From Shewanella pealeana ATCC 700345 (GTDB lineage Bacteria > Pseudomonadota > Gammaproteobacteria > Enterobacterales > Shewanellaceae), in the NCBI RefSeq assembly GCF_000018285.1, contig NC_009901.1, forward strand, positions 3,471,001 through 3,535,000: a DNA stretch of 64,000 nucleotides, given 5' to 3'. Both the position numbers and the translations under genes were made by a program. Under the pieces are notes generated by a model. That model did not search any database and was not told the origin of the DNA. It was given only the letters and a program-made list of their open reading frames with translations. Within the stretch, counting starts at the first letter, position 1; each line of letters begins with the position of its first letter. Positions 26,086 to 37,500 of the stretch are shown here, one piece after another.

Positions 26086-27798
26086 ATGCGCGTAAGCAAG
26101 TACCTGCTATCAACTCAAAAAGAAACTCCTGCAAACGCAGAAGTCGTTAGTCATCAGTTAATGTTACGTGCGGGCATGATCCGTCGTAACGCATCAGGCT
26201 TATACAGCTGGTTGCCGACAGGTTTGCGTGTACTACGTAAAATCGAAGCGATTGTTCGTGAAGAAATGAACAAGGCCGGCTCAGTTGAAATTCTTATGCC
26301 TATGGTTCAACCAGCTGACCTTTGGGTTGAAACGGGTCGTTTTGAAAAATTTGGTCCTGAGCTACTTCGTTTCCAAGACCGTCACAACCGTGACTTCGTA
26401 CTTGGCCCAACTCACGAAGAAGTGATCACCGATATCGTGCGTAAAGAGGTTAACTCATACAAGCAGTTACCACTTAACCTATACCAAATTCAAACCAAAT
26501 TCCGTGACGAAGTTCGTCCACGTTTTGGTGTAATGCGTTCACGTGAATTCTTGATGAAAGATGCATATTCTTTCCATATCGATCAAGAAACTATGGATGA
26601 AACCTATGAAGCGATGTTCCAAGCTTATAGCAACATTCTTACTCGCTTAGGCCTAGCTTTCCGTCCAGTTATGGCTGATACGGGTTCTATCGGTGGCAGC
26701 ATGTCACACGAGTTCCACGTATTGGCTAACAGTGGTGAAGACTTAATCGCTTACTCAACGGAAAGCGATTACGCGGCAAACATTGAAAAATGTGAAGCGC
26801 CTCTGCCAACTGAAACACGTCAAGCCGCAACCAGCGAAATGACGTTAGTTGACACACCAAACGCTAAGACAATTGCTGAACTTGTAGAACAGCACGGTAT
26901 TGCGATTGAGAAAACAGTTAAGACACTAATCGTTAAAGGTGCGACTGAAGAAGCGCCATTAGTGGCTATCGTTATTCGTGGCGACCACGAGCTAAACGAA
27001 GTTAAAGCTGAAAAGTTAGATGCAGTATTAGCACCATTTGAGTTTGCTGATGAAGCGGCTATCCGTGATGCTATTGGCGCAGGCACAGGTTCTATCGGTC
27101 CTGTTGGCCTAAATATGCCAGTATTTGTTGACCACAGCGTTAGCATCATGAGCGACTTTGGCGCCGGTGCAAACCAAGATGGCAAGCACTACTTCGGCAT
27201 TAACTGGGAGCGCGATCTACCAGAAGCACCAGCATTCGATTTACGTAACATCATCGAAGGTGAGCCTAGCCCATGTGGTAAAGGCACTATCGCCCTACTT
27301 CGCGGTATTGAAGTCGGCCATATCTTCCAGTTAGGTACTAACTACTCTGAAGCGATGAATGCCAACGTACTTGACCAAAATGGTAAGTCACAGACTCTAC
27401 TAATGGGTTGTTACGGTGTGGGTGTAAGCCGTATGGTAGCTGCTGCAATTGAGCAAAACAATGATGATCGCGGTATTATCTGGCCTGAAGCGATTGCACC
27501 GTTCACAGTTGGTATTTTGCCAATGAACATGCACAAGTCGCATCGCGTTAAAGATATCGCAGAGCAGCTTTATCAAGACCTAAACGATGCAGGTATCGAA
27601 GTGATGTTCGATGACCGTAAAGAGCGTCCAGGCGTGATGTTTGCTGATATGGAGCTTATCGGTATTCCACACGTTGTGGTTATTGGTGATCGTAACATCG
27701 ATAACGGCATGTTCGAATACAAGAACCGTCGTACTGGTGAGAAGCAAGATATTCCACTAGACCAAATCGTTGAGTTCTTAAAAGCGCAACAAGCTTAA
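26086..27798 (+). CDS. proS: Prolyl-tRNA synthetase
   Basis: Class II aminoacyl-tRNA synthetase that charges tRNA-Pro. It is 570 residues long, the bacterial (ProS type 1) form with the inserted editing domain. The catalytic core has motif 2 in [26 protein letters not shown] (residues about 139-164) and motif 3 in [20 protein letters not shown]. The YbaK-like editing insertion spans about residues 225-395 and includes KTLIVKG and GDHELNEVK, which clear Ala-tRNA-Pro. The C-terminal anticodon-binding domain contains [27 protein letters not shown] strong terminator follows. Confidence 0.98.
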   Translation: MRVSKYLLSTQKETPANAEVVSHQLMLRAGMIRRNASGLYSWLPTGLRVLRKIEAIVREEMNKAGSVEILMPMVQPADLWVETGRFEKFGPELLRFQDRHNRDFVLGPTHEEVITDIVRKEVNSYKQLPLNLYQIQTKFRDEVRPRFGVMRSREFLMKDAYSFHIDQETMDETYEAMFQAYSNILTRLGLAFRPVMADTGSIGGSMSHEFHVLANSGEDLIAYSTESDYAANIEKCEAPLPTETRQAATSEMTLVDTPNAKTIAELVEQHGIAIEKTVKTLIVKGATEEAPLVAIVIRGDHELNEVKAEKLDAVLAPFEFADEAAIRDAIGAGTGSIGPVGLNMPVFVDHSVSIMSDFGAGANQDGKHYFGINWERDLPEAPAFDLRNIIEGEPSPCGKGTIALLRGIEVGHIFQLGTNYSEAMNANVLDQNGKSQTLLMGCYGVGVSRMVAAAIEQNNDDRGIIWPEAIAPFTVGILPMNMHKSHRVKDIAEQLYQDLNDAGIEVMFDDRKERPGVMFADMELIGIPHVVVIGDRNIDNGMFEYKNRRTGEKQDIPLDQIVEFLKAQQA

Positions 27799-27835
27799 TC
27801 GTCTGCACACTTAACAGACCGTTCGCTAGAACAAT

Positions 27836-27869
27836 AAAAAACGCCGATGACATCATCGGCGTTTTTTTT
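27836..27869 (+). terminator. Terminator of proS
   Basis: ACGCCGATGA and TCATCGGCGT form a 10-bp stem flanked by A6 and T8, so it may work in both directions. Confidence 0.95.
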
Positions 27870-28016
27870 GTAAATACATCCGCTAAAACTGACTCCCGAT
27901 ACAAATTTGTTTAAGTTTCGCACTAACAACTTGAAGATCCTTGTTGACTCACATATTCTAAAATCAAGCAGATTTTTTGAATAAGTTTTAGTTTTCAAGC
28001 GATAAGGAGCGTCTAA

Positions 28017-29141
28017 TTGCCAAATAAAACGGCCCTAGTACTAGGTGGTGGTGGCGCAAGAGCCGCCTATCAAGTTGGCGTGCTCAAGGCTATAGTGCAG
28101 TTTTATCCTCGTAACCATGGCATTCCTTTTAGAATTGTCTGCGGCACTTCCGCAGGTGCAATTAACGCGACCTCTATCGCTACCCATGCGTCTTGCTTCC
28201 ACTTAGGAGTGCGTAAACTTGAATGGGTATGGCGTCACATCCATGCCCGAAAAGTCTATCAAGCATCGATTCATGGCGTGCTAAATCACTTAAGTAAAAT
28301 GGCCTTAAAAGGGCTACAAAGTGATGGCGCATCTAGCAGTGCTGGCAGCCTATTTAATAGCGATCCTTTAAGAACATTACTCAACGATTTAATTAGCTTC
28401 GAGCGAATCGACCGTAATATTAATAGCGGCGCACTGGAAGCCGTTAGTCTCGACACCTCATGCTATAACAACTCGCGTTCAGTCACTTTTTTTCAGGCTA
28501 ACGCCCATGTTGAGAATTGGCAAAGAGATAGACGACACGGATTGCGTACCCGCTTAAATACTGATCATCTACTGGCAAGCTCAGCTATCCCTATGGTATT
28601 TCCCTCTGTGCGTTTAAATCAGGAATACTACGGTGATGGCTCAGTACATCAGTTGGCGCCACTCAGCAGCCCCATTCATCTGGGAGCAGAAAAAATCATG
28701 GTGATTAACCTTGAAAGCCCCCATAAGATTCAGCCGAAAGAGCTTGAGCACCACCCAAAGACAGCAACAATAGCGGGTCACTTACTCGATACTATTTTCT
28801 CTGATACGCTCAATAGCGATCTAGAAAGGCTAGAAAGGATCAATAGCACCCTAGATTTGATCCCTGAAGCAAGTAAAAGCAAATTAGCGCTGAAAAATAT
28901 TGAAACCTTAGTGATTAAACCTAGCGAAGATCTCAGTGCAATGGCATCACGGTACTTTCAAGATATGCCATTCGCCATTAAATCTATGATGAAGGTGCTT
29001 GGAATAAACGAGCACTCTGATTCGAGTATCGTTTCTTATCTACTGTTTGAGCAAGGCTACTGCAGTGCTTTAATAGAATTGGGCTATGAAGATGCCATGT
29101 GTCAGATTGATGAAATTAAGCACTTTTTTAATATCAATTAA
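28017..29141 (+). CDS. Patatin-like phospholipase
   Basis: Serine hydrolase with a Ser-Asp dyad, expected to release fatty acids from lipids. The 374-residue product starts at TTG (28017), 7 bp after AAGGAG; no ATG is suitably placed. It has the oxyanion motif GGGGARAAYQVGVL (residues 9-22), the nucleophile in CGTSAGAIN (GxSxG) and the dyad Asp in YYGDGSVHQ. The C-terminal 150 residues are helical and less conserved. No signal peptide. The 3' end overlaps the convergent GDSL hydrolase gene by 8 bp. This could be a cell-internal lipase or an effector. Confidence 0.9.
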   Translation: MPNKTALVLGGGGARAAYQVGVLKAIVQFYPRNHGIPFRIVCGTSAGAINATSIATHASCFHLGVRKLEWVWRHIHARKVYQASIHGVLNHLSKMALKGLQSDGASSSAGSLFNSDPLRTLLNDLISFERIDRNINSGALEAVSLDTSCYNNSRSVTFFQANAHVENWQRDRRHGLRTRLNTDHLLASSAIPMVFPSVRLNQEYYGDGSVHQLAPLSSPIHLGAEKIMVINLESPHKIQPKELEHHPKTATIAGHLLDTIFSDTLNSDLERLERINSTLDLIPEASKSKLALKNIETLVIKPSEDLSAMASRYFQDMPFAIKSMMKVLGINEHSDSSIVSYLLFEQGYCSALIELGYEDAMCQIDEIKHFFNIN

Positions 29142-29862
29142 CGTCAGAGCTGCTTTCTTGCGCCAAAAGCACATTCACCACGCTCTTTCCCCAGTCTTTA
29201 TAAATTAACTCTCCCGGATGAAAGCCATCAGTCGCCATTGCATCACAATTAAGTTGATGCCCAAAATCTAACAGAGTAAACCTTGGTTCTCGCTGTGCAT
29301 AACGCAGTAACTGGCGATTGAAGGCTTGACTGCGCTGACCTAGAAACCAACGCAATGGCTGCGGCAGCACGGGAAAATCTCCCATAGGTGGCACTCGCGT
29401 CAGGATCAGGTGCCGGCAGTTCAACTCTCGAGTTATAAGCTCAATTAAAGCTTGTTGTTGTCTTATCCATTTATTGACGGTTAATGGACTTAGAACATCA
29501 TTTACACCAAGCGAAACAACCACAGCCTCAAAGCGCATGCCATGCTGATTAGCTAACGCTTGTTGCAACATATCAATTGTCTGCGCAGTGTTATGGCCAG
29601 ACTTAGCTAATAAACGCCAATCGACCTGATATAACTGAGCAAGATGATTAACAACAACGCCTGTTAATGCTTGATTCTGATATTCGACACCGACTCCCGC
29701 TGCCGCGCTATCACCTAAAATTAATACCGACATTGCTTTGCCTTCACCAGCAGAGCCATGCCTTGGACCTGCTGCTTCGGGTAATTGAGGGGTGATTTTC
29801 TTAACTATTCGGCCCTGAAAAAATAGGATGGGCGCTAGCAAGATAAACAAAAGATAATGCAC
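29134..29862 (-). CDS. SGNH/GDSL-family hydrolase
   Basis: This 242-residue protein has an N-terminal hydrophobic helix (residues 2-16, LLFILLAPILFF) that may anchor or export it. The SGNH blocks are in order: GDSAAAGVGVE (Ser nucleophile), a Gly in the LLAKSGHNTAQT block, SLGVNDVL (Asn) and DGFHPGELIYKDWG (Asp/His). This makes it a lipase/esterase or acyl-thioesterase of the TesA-like type. The substrate is unknown. It converges with the patatin gene, overlapping by 8 bp. A pairing of two lipid hydrolases is suggestive but not proof of a shared path. Confidence 0.88.
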   Translation of the reverse strand: MHYLLFILLAPILFFQGRIVKKITPQLPEAAGPRHGSAGEGKAMSVLILGDSAAAGVGVEYQNQALTGVVVNHLAQLYQVDWRLLAKSGHNTAQTIDMLQQALANQHGMRFEAVVVSLGVNDVLSPLTVNKWIRQQQALIELITRELNCRHLILTRVPPMGDFPVLPQPLRWFLGQRSQAFNRQLLRYAQREPRFTLLDFGHQLNCDAMATDGFHPGELIYKDWGKSVVNVLLAQESSSDVN

Positions 29863-29939
29863 TAGACCACTCCTTGCTTTTACGACTGCTTAAGCTAATA
29901 ACAAACAACTATAGCCAATCTTTGCTCTCTAGCCGCAAC

Positions 29940-31889
29940 CTAACCTTGCAAAAGAAATATCTCCGCTTTCTCTATTCGTCTTGGCTTGCCTAACAAGATC
30001 AGAATATCACCGGACTTTATCTTCCAATCTAATTCTGGATTTTCAACTTCTGCACCAGCTCGCCTTACCGCTCTTAACTCCACCTTGAGTTTACTCCAAG
30101 GGATCTGGGATAAGGTCTGCCCCACCGCGTTAGCGCCTTTTGGTAAAGCAACCGCATGCAATAGTTCCAAGGTTAAGTCAGTTTCCGCTCCAGAAAAAAA
30201 GCCGTGTAAGTATTGATAATGATTTCTCCGCTCGGATTCTAGCCGCTTTAAAATTCGTGCCAGGGGCACACCACACTGATACAGTACCTGCGACACCAAC
30301 ATCAAGCTACCTTCGAGTGTTTCAGGGATCACTTGACTGGCACCCGCCTTTTCTAACTCTTCCATTCCTGAGTCATCACGGGTGCGAACGAGAATTTTAG
30401 CTTCTGGAGCAAGCTGCCGGCATAGGGGCAAGACCTCTTCGAGTATTCTCTCGCTGCTGAAGGTCAACACGATGAGTTTTGCTTCGCGGATCTTGGCCTG
30501 CTTAAGGATGCTTCTCTTGCAGACATCCCCAAAATAAACTGGCTCTCCTGCCGTTTTCGCCTCAGAAACCCTTTTGGGGTCAAGATCTAACACTAAATAG
30601 GGGATCGCCTCTGTTTTCATAAATCGTGCAATGGTCTGGCCGACGCGACCATAGCCCAAGATTAGAACTAGGTCTCCCTTAGTGTCGACCTGAACATTAA
30701 GCGGCTCACTCTTCTCAGCCTTAGGCTTTAGCCCTTGAAGCATTCTGGCAATGTCTACACTATGGCGTACCAACCAAGGCGCTAATGCCATAGATAAAAC
30801 CGCAACCATCACCAACATGGTACTGGTTTTAGCGTCCAATAACTGATAGTTGACTGCCAGCGCCAGCACCACAAAACTGAATTCTCCCACTTGCGCCAAA
30901 CTCAGTGCCGTTGCCACCGAAGAGCGAAAAGACTCTTTAGCAAGCTTAAGTAATGAATAGATAATAAGTGACTTACCTAAGATAACAGCAATCAAAATTA
31001 AGATGATTTGCCACCAAAACTGCGCGACTAATCTAAAGTCCAACAGCATGCCTATTGATATGAAAAACAATCCCATCAATAGATCTCTAAACGGGCGAAT
31101 ATCGGCCTCGAGCTGACGCCGATACTGACTCTCCCCCAATAACATCCCCGCCATAAAGGCGCCCAATGCCATAGATAAACCCAGCCACTGGGTTATTGCT
31201 CCAGTCACTAAGGCAACGACTAAAGTCGATAGTACAAATAGCTCATTAGAGCGTGAGCGCGCCACCTCATCGAATAATTTAGGCAAAGCCCACTTACCAA
31301 ACGCCATCAAGGCAATAAAGGCGAGAACCCCTTTGAGCAAACCGTAAACCACATCGCTCCACATCAAGGCGTCACCATCGCTTGCCAAGATGGGCATAAG
31401 AATCAGCAGGGGAACAACGGCAATATCTTGAAATAACAGCACACTTACGGAGAGCTCACCATGGCGTCGCCTCAGCCAACCTTGTTCATTGAGGAGTTTA
31501 AGCACAATCGCTGTAGAAGAAAGTGCGATTGCAGAACCAACGATAACAGACTCGGTTACGCTAAGATTACATAACAGCGCGATTGCCATGCTCAAAACGG
31601 TGGTCACAACGACTTGAGCGCTACCTAGACCAAATACAGTACGGCGCATCGCCCAAAGTCTTGGTAAAGAAAACTCGAGACCTAGGCTAAACATCAGTAA
31701 CACAACGCCGAGCTCGGCAACCGACTGCATCTGATGCTGAGTAAACCAATGAAAACCACTTGGACCGCTTATCACACCTGTCACTAGATACGCCAAAATA
31801 GCGGGTAATTCGGCGCGCCTTAATATGGCAATTGAAACAATGGCAATGACCAGCATCAGCAATATTTGGATCAGAAAGCTGTGTTCCAT
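29940..31889 (-). CDS. CPA2-family monovalent cation:proton antiporter (KefB/KefC-like)
   Basis: This 649-residue protein has an N-terminal membrane domain of about 12 helices (residues 1-380, with ELGVVLLMFSLGLEFSLPRL and SSTAIVLKLL). A cytoplasmic TrkA-N (RCK) domain follows, with the nucleotide motif LILGYGRVGQTIARF (about residues 410-424), and then a TrkA-C domain (about 555-645, PKGANAVGQTLSQI...GDILILLG). The family exports K+ or Na+ in exchange for protons and is often gated by nucleotide or glutathione ligands. The TrkA-C tail distinguishes it from E. coli KefB/KefC. It is a single gene. Confidence 0.9.
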   Translation of the reverse strand: MEHSFLIQILLMLVIAIVSIAILRRAELPAILAYLVTGVISGPSGFHWFTQHQMQSVAELGVVLLMFSLGLEFSLPRLWAMRRTVFGLGSAQVVVTTVLSMAIALLCNLSVTESVIVGSAIALSSTAIVLKLLNEQGWLRRRHGELSVSVLLFQDIAVVPLLILMPILASDGDALMWSDVVYGLLKGVLAFIALMAFGKWALPKLFDEVARSRSNELFVLSTLVVALVTGAITQWLGLSMALGAFMAGMLLGESQYRRQLEADIRPFRDLLMGLFFISIGMLLDFRLVAQFWWQIILILIAVILGKSLIIYSLLKLAKESFRSSVATALSLAQVGEFSFVVLALAVNYQLLDAKTSTMLVMVAVLSMALAPWLVRHSVDIARMLQGLKPKAEKSEPLNVQVDTKGDLVLILGYGRVGQTIARFMKTEAIPYLVLDLDPKRVSEAKTAGEPVYFGDVCKRSILKQAKIREAKLIVLTFSSERILEEVLPLCRQLAPEAKILVRTRDDSGMEELEKAGASQVIPETLEGSLMLVSQVLYQCGVPLARILKRLESERRNHYQYLHGFFSGAETDLTLELLHAVALPKGANAVGQTLSQIPWSKLKVELRAVRRAGAEVENPELDWKIKSGDILILLGKPRRIEKAEIFLLQG

Positions 31890-32186
31890 GCGTGCGGTGT
31901 TCTCCTTAGCCCATCGATATCCGTCAAAATATCGACACCAATATTTTCCATTCGATTAACTAGAGATTAACTGAATGACAAATAAAGACAAATGATTATT
32001 CCTATCACACCAATTTCCATCTGTTCTTGCTGTTGTTCAAGTTCAATACAGTTAAGGGAAGTGATAATAAAAAAGATAACAACGAACCCTACAAAGATAA
32101 TACACCACAGTAAAGGCACGATTTTTGCTTACTTAGACAAGGTAAGTCATATTGACGCTGTAACAAAACACTGGGAGAAAAAACCA
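31890..32186. other. Divergent intergenic region between antiporter and cyclase genes
   Basis: About 300 bp that must hold the promoters of both genes. No repeat, RNA or operator was recognised. The open frame through it is considered chance. Confidence 0.35.
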
Positions 32187-33068
32187 ATGGAACTTGGCTT
32201 AGCAACAGAGTCCTTCCCTATCAAGTATCGCCAGCAGACTGAGATAGGAATGTCGACGTCGTTGGATATCGATCTTGTCAATATTATCCAACAACTGCAT
32301 CAACACTTAGATCCAAGGACAGTGTTTGCCTGCTTTGGCCAGATAATGGGACAACATTTGCCGCTTTACGGTGTACGTCTGACTTATAAACAATATCAGT
32401 TTCATTGGGGTCAAACATACGGCTATGCCTTCGAGCAAAAACTGACCTTTTCCGACCAGCAAGTTACCATTAACTATAATCTAAAAGCTGCCTTAGTGCC
32501 GTCGCAAACCTTGATGTTAAATCAGCTTAAAGACCTAGTGTTACAACCGCTTATTAACGCCATTCAATATCAAGAAATGTCACAGCAAGCCATGTATGAT
32601 GCGCTCACTAAGCTAGGTAATCGTCATTACTACCAACAATCTCTAAAAAAGGAGATTGCCCGAGCCAAACGTAACCAAAGCAGCTTTTCTCTTATCGTCT
32701 TAGATTTAGACAATTTTAAACAACTTAATGACGATTTTGGGCATCAATTAGGTGACAGCGCCTTAGTTGAATTTGCCGACATGCTCAATGCCACGATAAG
32801 AGACACTGACCAAGCATTTAGAATTGGTGGTGATGAGTTTACTTTGCTAGTACAAGCCGATGTTGATGAGGCTCGAGTTTTATGCAATCGCATCCTCGAT
32901 GCACTTCTCAATCATCACTACTTAGAAAAGTATCAAGTAAGCACCAGTATGGGGGTTACTCAATGGAAAGATAAAGATACTGAAAGTAGCCTATATCAGC
33001 GCGCCGATAATGCCTTATATGAAGCAAAAGCGGCAGGTAGACAATGCTACCAAATTTGTGCCGCTTAG
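32187..33068 (+). CDS. Diguanylate cyclase (GGDEF)
   Basis: The ATG at 32187 with GGGAG 10 bp upstream gives 293 residues. The longer open frame from 31992 adds 65 residues with no homology or ribosome site and is rejected. The N-terminal 130 residues are of unknown type without membrane helices. The GGDEF domain (about residues 135-290) starts DALTKLGNRHYYQQSL and has the intact RIGGDEFTLL active site. The inhibitory I-site RxxD is present as RDTD five residues before it. It makes cyclic di-GMP, with likely product inhibition. It is probably soluble and the input signal is unknown. Confidence 0.92.
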   Translation: MELGLATESFPIKYRQQTEIGMSTSLDIDLVNIIQQLHQHLDPRTVFACFGQIMGQHLPLYGVRLTYKQYQFHWGQTYGYAFEQKLTFSDQQVTINYNLKAALVPSQTLMLNQLKDLVLQPLINAIQYQEMSQQAMYDALTKLGNRHYYQQSLKKEIARAKRNQSSFSLIVLDLDNFKQLNDDFGHQLGDSALVEFADMLNATIRDTDQAFRIGGDEFTLLVQADVDEARVLCNRILDALLNHHYLEKYQVSTSMGVTQWKDKDTESSLYQRADNALYEAKAAGRQCYQICAA

Positions 33069-33114
33069 AAGCAGTCAGATGAATGAAGAATTGTAGACAG
33101 GGCTAACTGCCCAC

Positions 33115-34524
33115 TCAAGCGTGTCTAAGACTCAGATTGAGTCCCAAAGCTTGGTTGCTCGCTAAATAGGATTTCTCTACCCAATAACCACAAGCCGCCA
33201 CCAGTTTACCGTCAAAACACAGCAGAGGCACTCGTCCACGCTCCCAAGGGGGTAATTCGAGTTCTTGCCACAACTTCTTTAGCTCGCGACCTTTGCTACG
33301 GTTATGGGGCTGACATCGCGTACTACCAGGCAGTGCAAATACAATGGAAACCTGTTCTAAGTCAGTTGGTAATCTAAGTCGAGCGCCAGTTGTACAAGTT
33401 TGTGCAAATAGATGGCTACCGGTTGGCAATAAAACGTCACCACTCAATAACACTTCAATATTATTAAGTGCTAACGCTGGATAGGTTTTCTTCGCTTTAT
33501 GCTGCGTTGAAATTAGCGATAAAAAATATCCATCTCGTTTAAAGCGCCTGATGACCACATCTGCTAGGCGTATTTCAACACTCGCATCAGCCTTTGCCTC
33601 TAACAACTGAGTTAAGATCTCCTCACCTTGTACCTTAGATGGCGGAGCAAAGCCTAACGACTCCATATGGCCACGCAGCAACAGGGACTGCCAGGCCTTA
33701 GAATAAGTTGCGAGCTTGTCTAAATCTAAGGTGCACTCCCCGGCTTTGTGATGCTGAAGTTGCGGTAATCTAACTGCAGTCTCTTCATCGATAACCGATT
33801 GCTGCAGTGCACATATTTCGGCGCTGCGACTAGCCGTTGCCGCAATGGCACTCCAGCGCTGCTTAAGTGTTGGAATAACTTCTAAGCGAAGAAAGTTTCT
33901 GTCGTACTTATCATCGAAATTACTTTCATCTTCAATATGGGAAATATTGTGCTGTTTTGCGTAGACTTCAATCTCTACTTTACTGAAATCTAGCAGTGGC
34001 CTAATCAGCCAGTGTTGTTGTTCAAAGCACTGCACCTTGCCCATGGCGGCCAAGCCTTTAGGGCCGAGACCTCGCTTTAATGCCAGCAAAACGGTTTCGA
34101 GCTGGTCGTCTTGATGGTGCGCAGTCATCAACACATCACCTTGCTCAAGCTCAGATAACAGTGCCTGATATCGAACAGTGCGAGCCTGCGCCTCTACACT
34201 CACCCGTGGGGCGAGCTTAACCTCGACTCGCTTAATAGCGCAGCCGAGTTCATAGTACTGAGCCTGAGAAGCGCAGTGCTTTGCCCATGAGTCAGCATTG
34301 AGGCTTAAGCCGTGATGAACATGAACCAGAAGACACTCAATATCCAAATTGGCTTTAGCGAACTGTGAAAGGCCGTGAGCCAATATTTCAGAGTCGACGC
34401 CACCACTGTACGCCAGCACCAGCTTGCGCCTTTTCTGGCACACTTGTTCGCCTGTTACCTCGGTGTTTATTGAGCGCTGAGGTAACAACTTCATGCACTC
34501 TGAGATAGAAGCCGAGATATCCAT
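33115..34524 (-). CDS. tilS: tRNA(Ile)-lysidine synthetase
   Basis: Joins lysine to C34 of tRNA-Ile(CAU) using ATP, changing codon and amino-acid identity. It is essential. The product is 469 residues. The PP-loop SGGVDSEIL (about residues 40-48) and TAHHQDDQLETVLLALKRG are the N-type ATP pyrophosphatase signatures. The C-terminal TilS domains (TilS and TilS_C) include the RLPTDLEQVSIVF-like segment and the conserved GRELKKLWQELELPPWERGRVPLL. It lies 41 bp after the end of the dnaE reading direction on the same strand. In E. coli, accA, ldcC and yaeR lie between these two genes. Confidence 0.96.
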   Translation of the reverse strand: MDISASISECMKLLPQRSINTEVTGEQVCQKRRKLVLAYSGGVDSEILAHGLSQFAKANLDIECLLVHVHHGLSLNADSWAKHCASQAQYYELGCAIKRVEVKLAPRVSVEAQARTVRYQALLSELEQGDVLMTAHHQDDQLETVLLALKRGLGPKGLAAMGKVQCFEQQHWLIRPLLDFSKVEIEVYAKQHNISHIEDESNFDDKYDRNFLRLEVIPTLKQRWSAIAATASRSAEICALQQSVIDEETAVRLPQLQHHKAGECTLDLDKLATYSKAWQSLLLRGHMESLGFAPPSKVQGEEILTQLLEAKADASVEIRLADVVIRRFKRDGYFLSLISTQHKAKKTYPALALNNIEVLLSGDVLLPTGSHLFAQTCTTGARLRLPTDLEQVSIVFALPGSTRCQPHNRSKGRELKKLWQELELPPWERGRVPLLCFDGKLVAACGYWVEKSYLASNQALGLNLSLRHA

Positions 34525-34565
34525 ATTAGAAAGCCATTACCTTAAAAAGAGTTTTAAAAACAGTA

Positions 34566-37500
34566 TTAAAAAACGATCTTAACTTTGCCTGAACCTGTTA
34601 ACGACTCTAGCGCCAACATAAGCTCATCGGTCGGGTTTACGCGCCACTCATCACCTAGGGTAAATTGCGCTTGTGATTGTGGCTGAGCATAGTTTATCAA
34701 CACAGGCACAGCTCCTGCTTTCCATGGCTCTACTGCAGCCTTGAATTCATTCAACCACAGGGCATTAACCTTATCTGATTGCAGCTCCACCTCTACCGCA
34801 TTAGCAAAGTGACTTCTTGCCTCGCCCATATCGATGATATTACGCGCCGTCATCCGGTTACCACCGGAGAAATCATCAAAACTCACCTCTCCTTCGATAA
34901 TCAAAATACGGTCTTTCTCGAGCAGATGATTAAACTTCTCGAAAGCCTCGGTAAATAGCATCACCTCTAAACGTGCGCTCTTATCGTCAAGCGTAACAAG
35001 TCCCATCTTAGAGCCACGCTTGGTCATCATCACACGGGTTGCAACCACAAGACCGGCGGCCTTCATTGTCTTACCGCGCTCCGTTGGGTGGACATCTTTC
35101 AAGCGACCTGATGTATAGTGTTTTAGCTCTTTCAAATACTGATTAATCGGGTGACCTGTCAGATACAGACCTAAGGTATCTCGCTCACCTTCTAACCAGA
35201 CTTTGTCAGGCCAAGGCGTACACTCAACAAATTGCTGCTTACTGTCTTCGGGCTCGCTATTAAGCAAACCAAACATATCGTGCTGGCCGATAGCTTCGGC
35301 TTTGGCATGTTGATCCGCTGCGCGAATCGCCTCTGGCAAGGTTGCCATCATTGCCGCACGATGCGGACCTAAGTTATCGAGTGCACCAGCGCAGATTAGC
35401 TTTTCAATCACGCGGCGGTTAAGTTTTTTTAAGTCGATACGAGCACAGAAATCAAACAAGTCGATAAAAGGTCCGTTCTCACGTGCTTTAAGAATAGAAT
35501 CAACTGGGCCTTCACCCACGCCTTTAACTGCGCCAATGCCATAAACAATGTTTAAGTCATCATCGACGGTAAATCTAAACAAGCCCTTGTTTACATCGGG
35601 TGGTAGCAATGGCATTCCCATGCGCTCACACTCATCAACTAAGGTCACGATCTTGTCGGTGTTATCCATATCCGCCGACATTACCGCCGCCATAAACTGC
35701 GCCGGATAATGCGTCTTTAGCCACAGAGTTTGATAAGAAACCAAGGCATAAGCGGCGGAGTGTGATTTGTTAAAACCGTAACCCGCGAACTTTTCCACCA
35801 AGTCGAAGATTTTCATCGACAGGGGTCCATCTACACCGTTTTCTATTGCACCCGCTTCAAACGTACCACGCTGCTTGGCCATCTCTTCAGGTTTTTTCTT
35901 ACCCATGGCACGACGAAGCATGTCGGCGCCACCCAAGGTATAACCGGCGAGCACCTGCGCAATCTGCATTACCTGTTCTTGATACAGAATAATGCCGTAA
36001 GTAGGTGATAACAGCTCTTTTAGCGACTCATGCTGATATTCAGCATCAGGATATGACACCTCTTCTCGACCGTGCTTACGCTCGATAAAGTTATCAACCA
36101 TGCCAGACTGCAGAGGGCCCGGTCTAAACAGAGCAACCAGTGCGATCATATCTTCGAAACAATCTGGCTGAAGACGCTTAATCAAGTCTTTCATACCACG
36201 GGATTCCAGCTGGAATACCGCAGTGGTTTCATAGCGCTGTAATAACTTAAAACACTTAGGATCGGTCAGTGAAATCGACTCGATACGAACCCGCTCTTCA
36301 CCATTCTTGTCTTTGACGCTGTTCACCATCTGTAGTGCCCAGTCGATAATGGTCAGCGTCCTTAGGCCCAAAAAGTCGAACTTAACAAGACCAGCTGTTT
36401 CAACATCGTTCTTGTCGAACTGAGTGACCGGATTTAAGCCTTCTGTATCGCAGTAAATAGGAGAAAAGTCGGTGATTTTCGTCGGCGCGATGACCACACC
36501 ACCGGCGTGCTTACCCGCGTTACGGGTTACACCTTCAAGAATACGACACATGTCGATGAGATCTTTAACATCTTCATCGCCATCATAAGATTCTTGTAAG
36601 CCTGGCTCGACCTCGAATGCTTTAGCCAAAGTCATACCAGGCTCAGCCGGGATCATTTTAGAGATACGATCGACGAAACCATAGGGGTGGCCAAGCACAC
36701 GGCCTACGTCTCGAATTACCGCTTTAGCAGCCATGGTACCAAAAGTAATGATCTGAGATACCGCGTCACGACCATAAAGGTCTGCTACGTGATCGATTAC
36801 CTCGTCACGTCTATCCATACAAAAATCGACGTCGAAGTCGGGCATTGATACACGTTCAGGGTTTAGAAATCGCTCGAACAGTAAATCGTATTCGAGTGGG
36901 TCTAAATCGGTAATTTTAAGGGCGTAAGCCACCAAGGAACCGGCGCCTGAACCACGACCTGGGCCAATTGGGATATCGTTATCTTTGCCCCATTGAATAA
37001 ACTCCATTACGATAAGGAAGTAACCCGGGAAACCCATCTGGTTGATTACTTTAAGCTCAATATCGAGACGCTCATCGTATTCAGGGCGCTTCTCCGCTCT
37101 GACTTCAGGGTCAGGAAAAAGAAACTCTAGTCGCTCCTCTAAGCCCTTTTCTGATACATCTACTAAAAAGTCTTCAATGGTCAAGTCGCCCGTAGGGAAG
37201 TTAGGCAGAAAGTACTCGTGCAGTCTTACTGTAGCGTTACAACGCTTAGCAATTTCGACCGTATTTTGAATCGCTTCAGGAATATCTTCAAACAGCTCAC
37301 ACATCTCATCGCTGCTTTTAAAATACTGCTGGTCGCTGTATTTCTTCGGTCTGCGGGGGTCGGCAAGGGTAAAACCATCGTAGATGGCCACTCGAATTTC
37401 GTGGGCGTCAAACTGCTCTGGCTTGTTAAATACCACCTGATTGGTAGCGACCACTGGCAAGTCTTTTTGCTCAGCAAGTGCGATAGCCATGTGTAAATAG

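Noticed and set aside
31992..32186. 65-residue N-terminal extension of the diguanylate cyclase
   Set aside because: No ribosome site at 31992, Cys/Ser-rich composition unlike the rest, and a good ribosome site before ATG 32187.
37042..37496. Plus-strand open frames opposite dnaE
   Set aside because: Shadows of the coding strand, without ribosome sites or homology.
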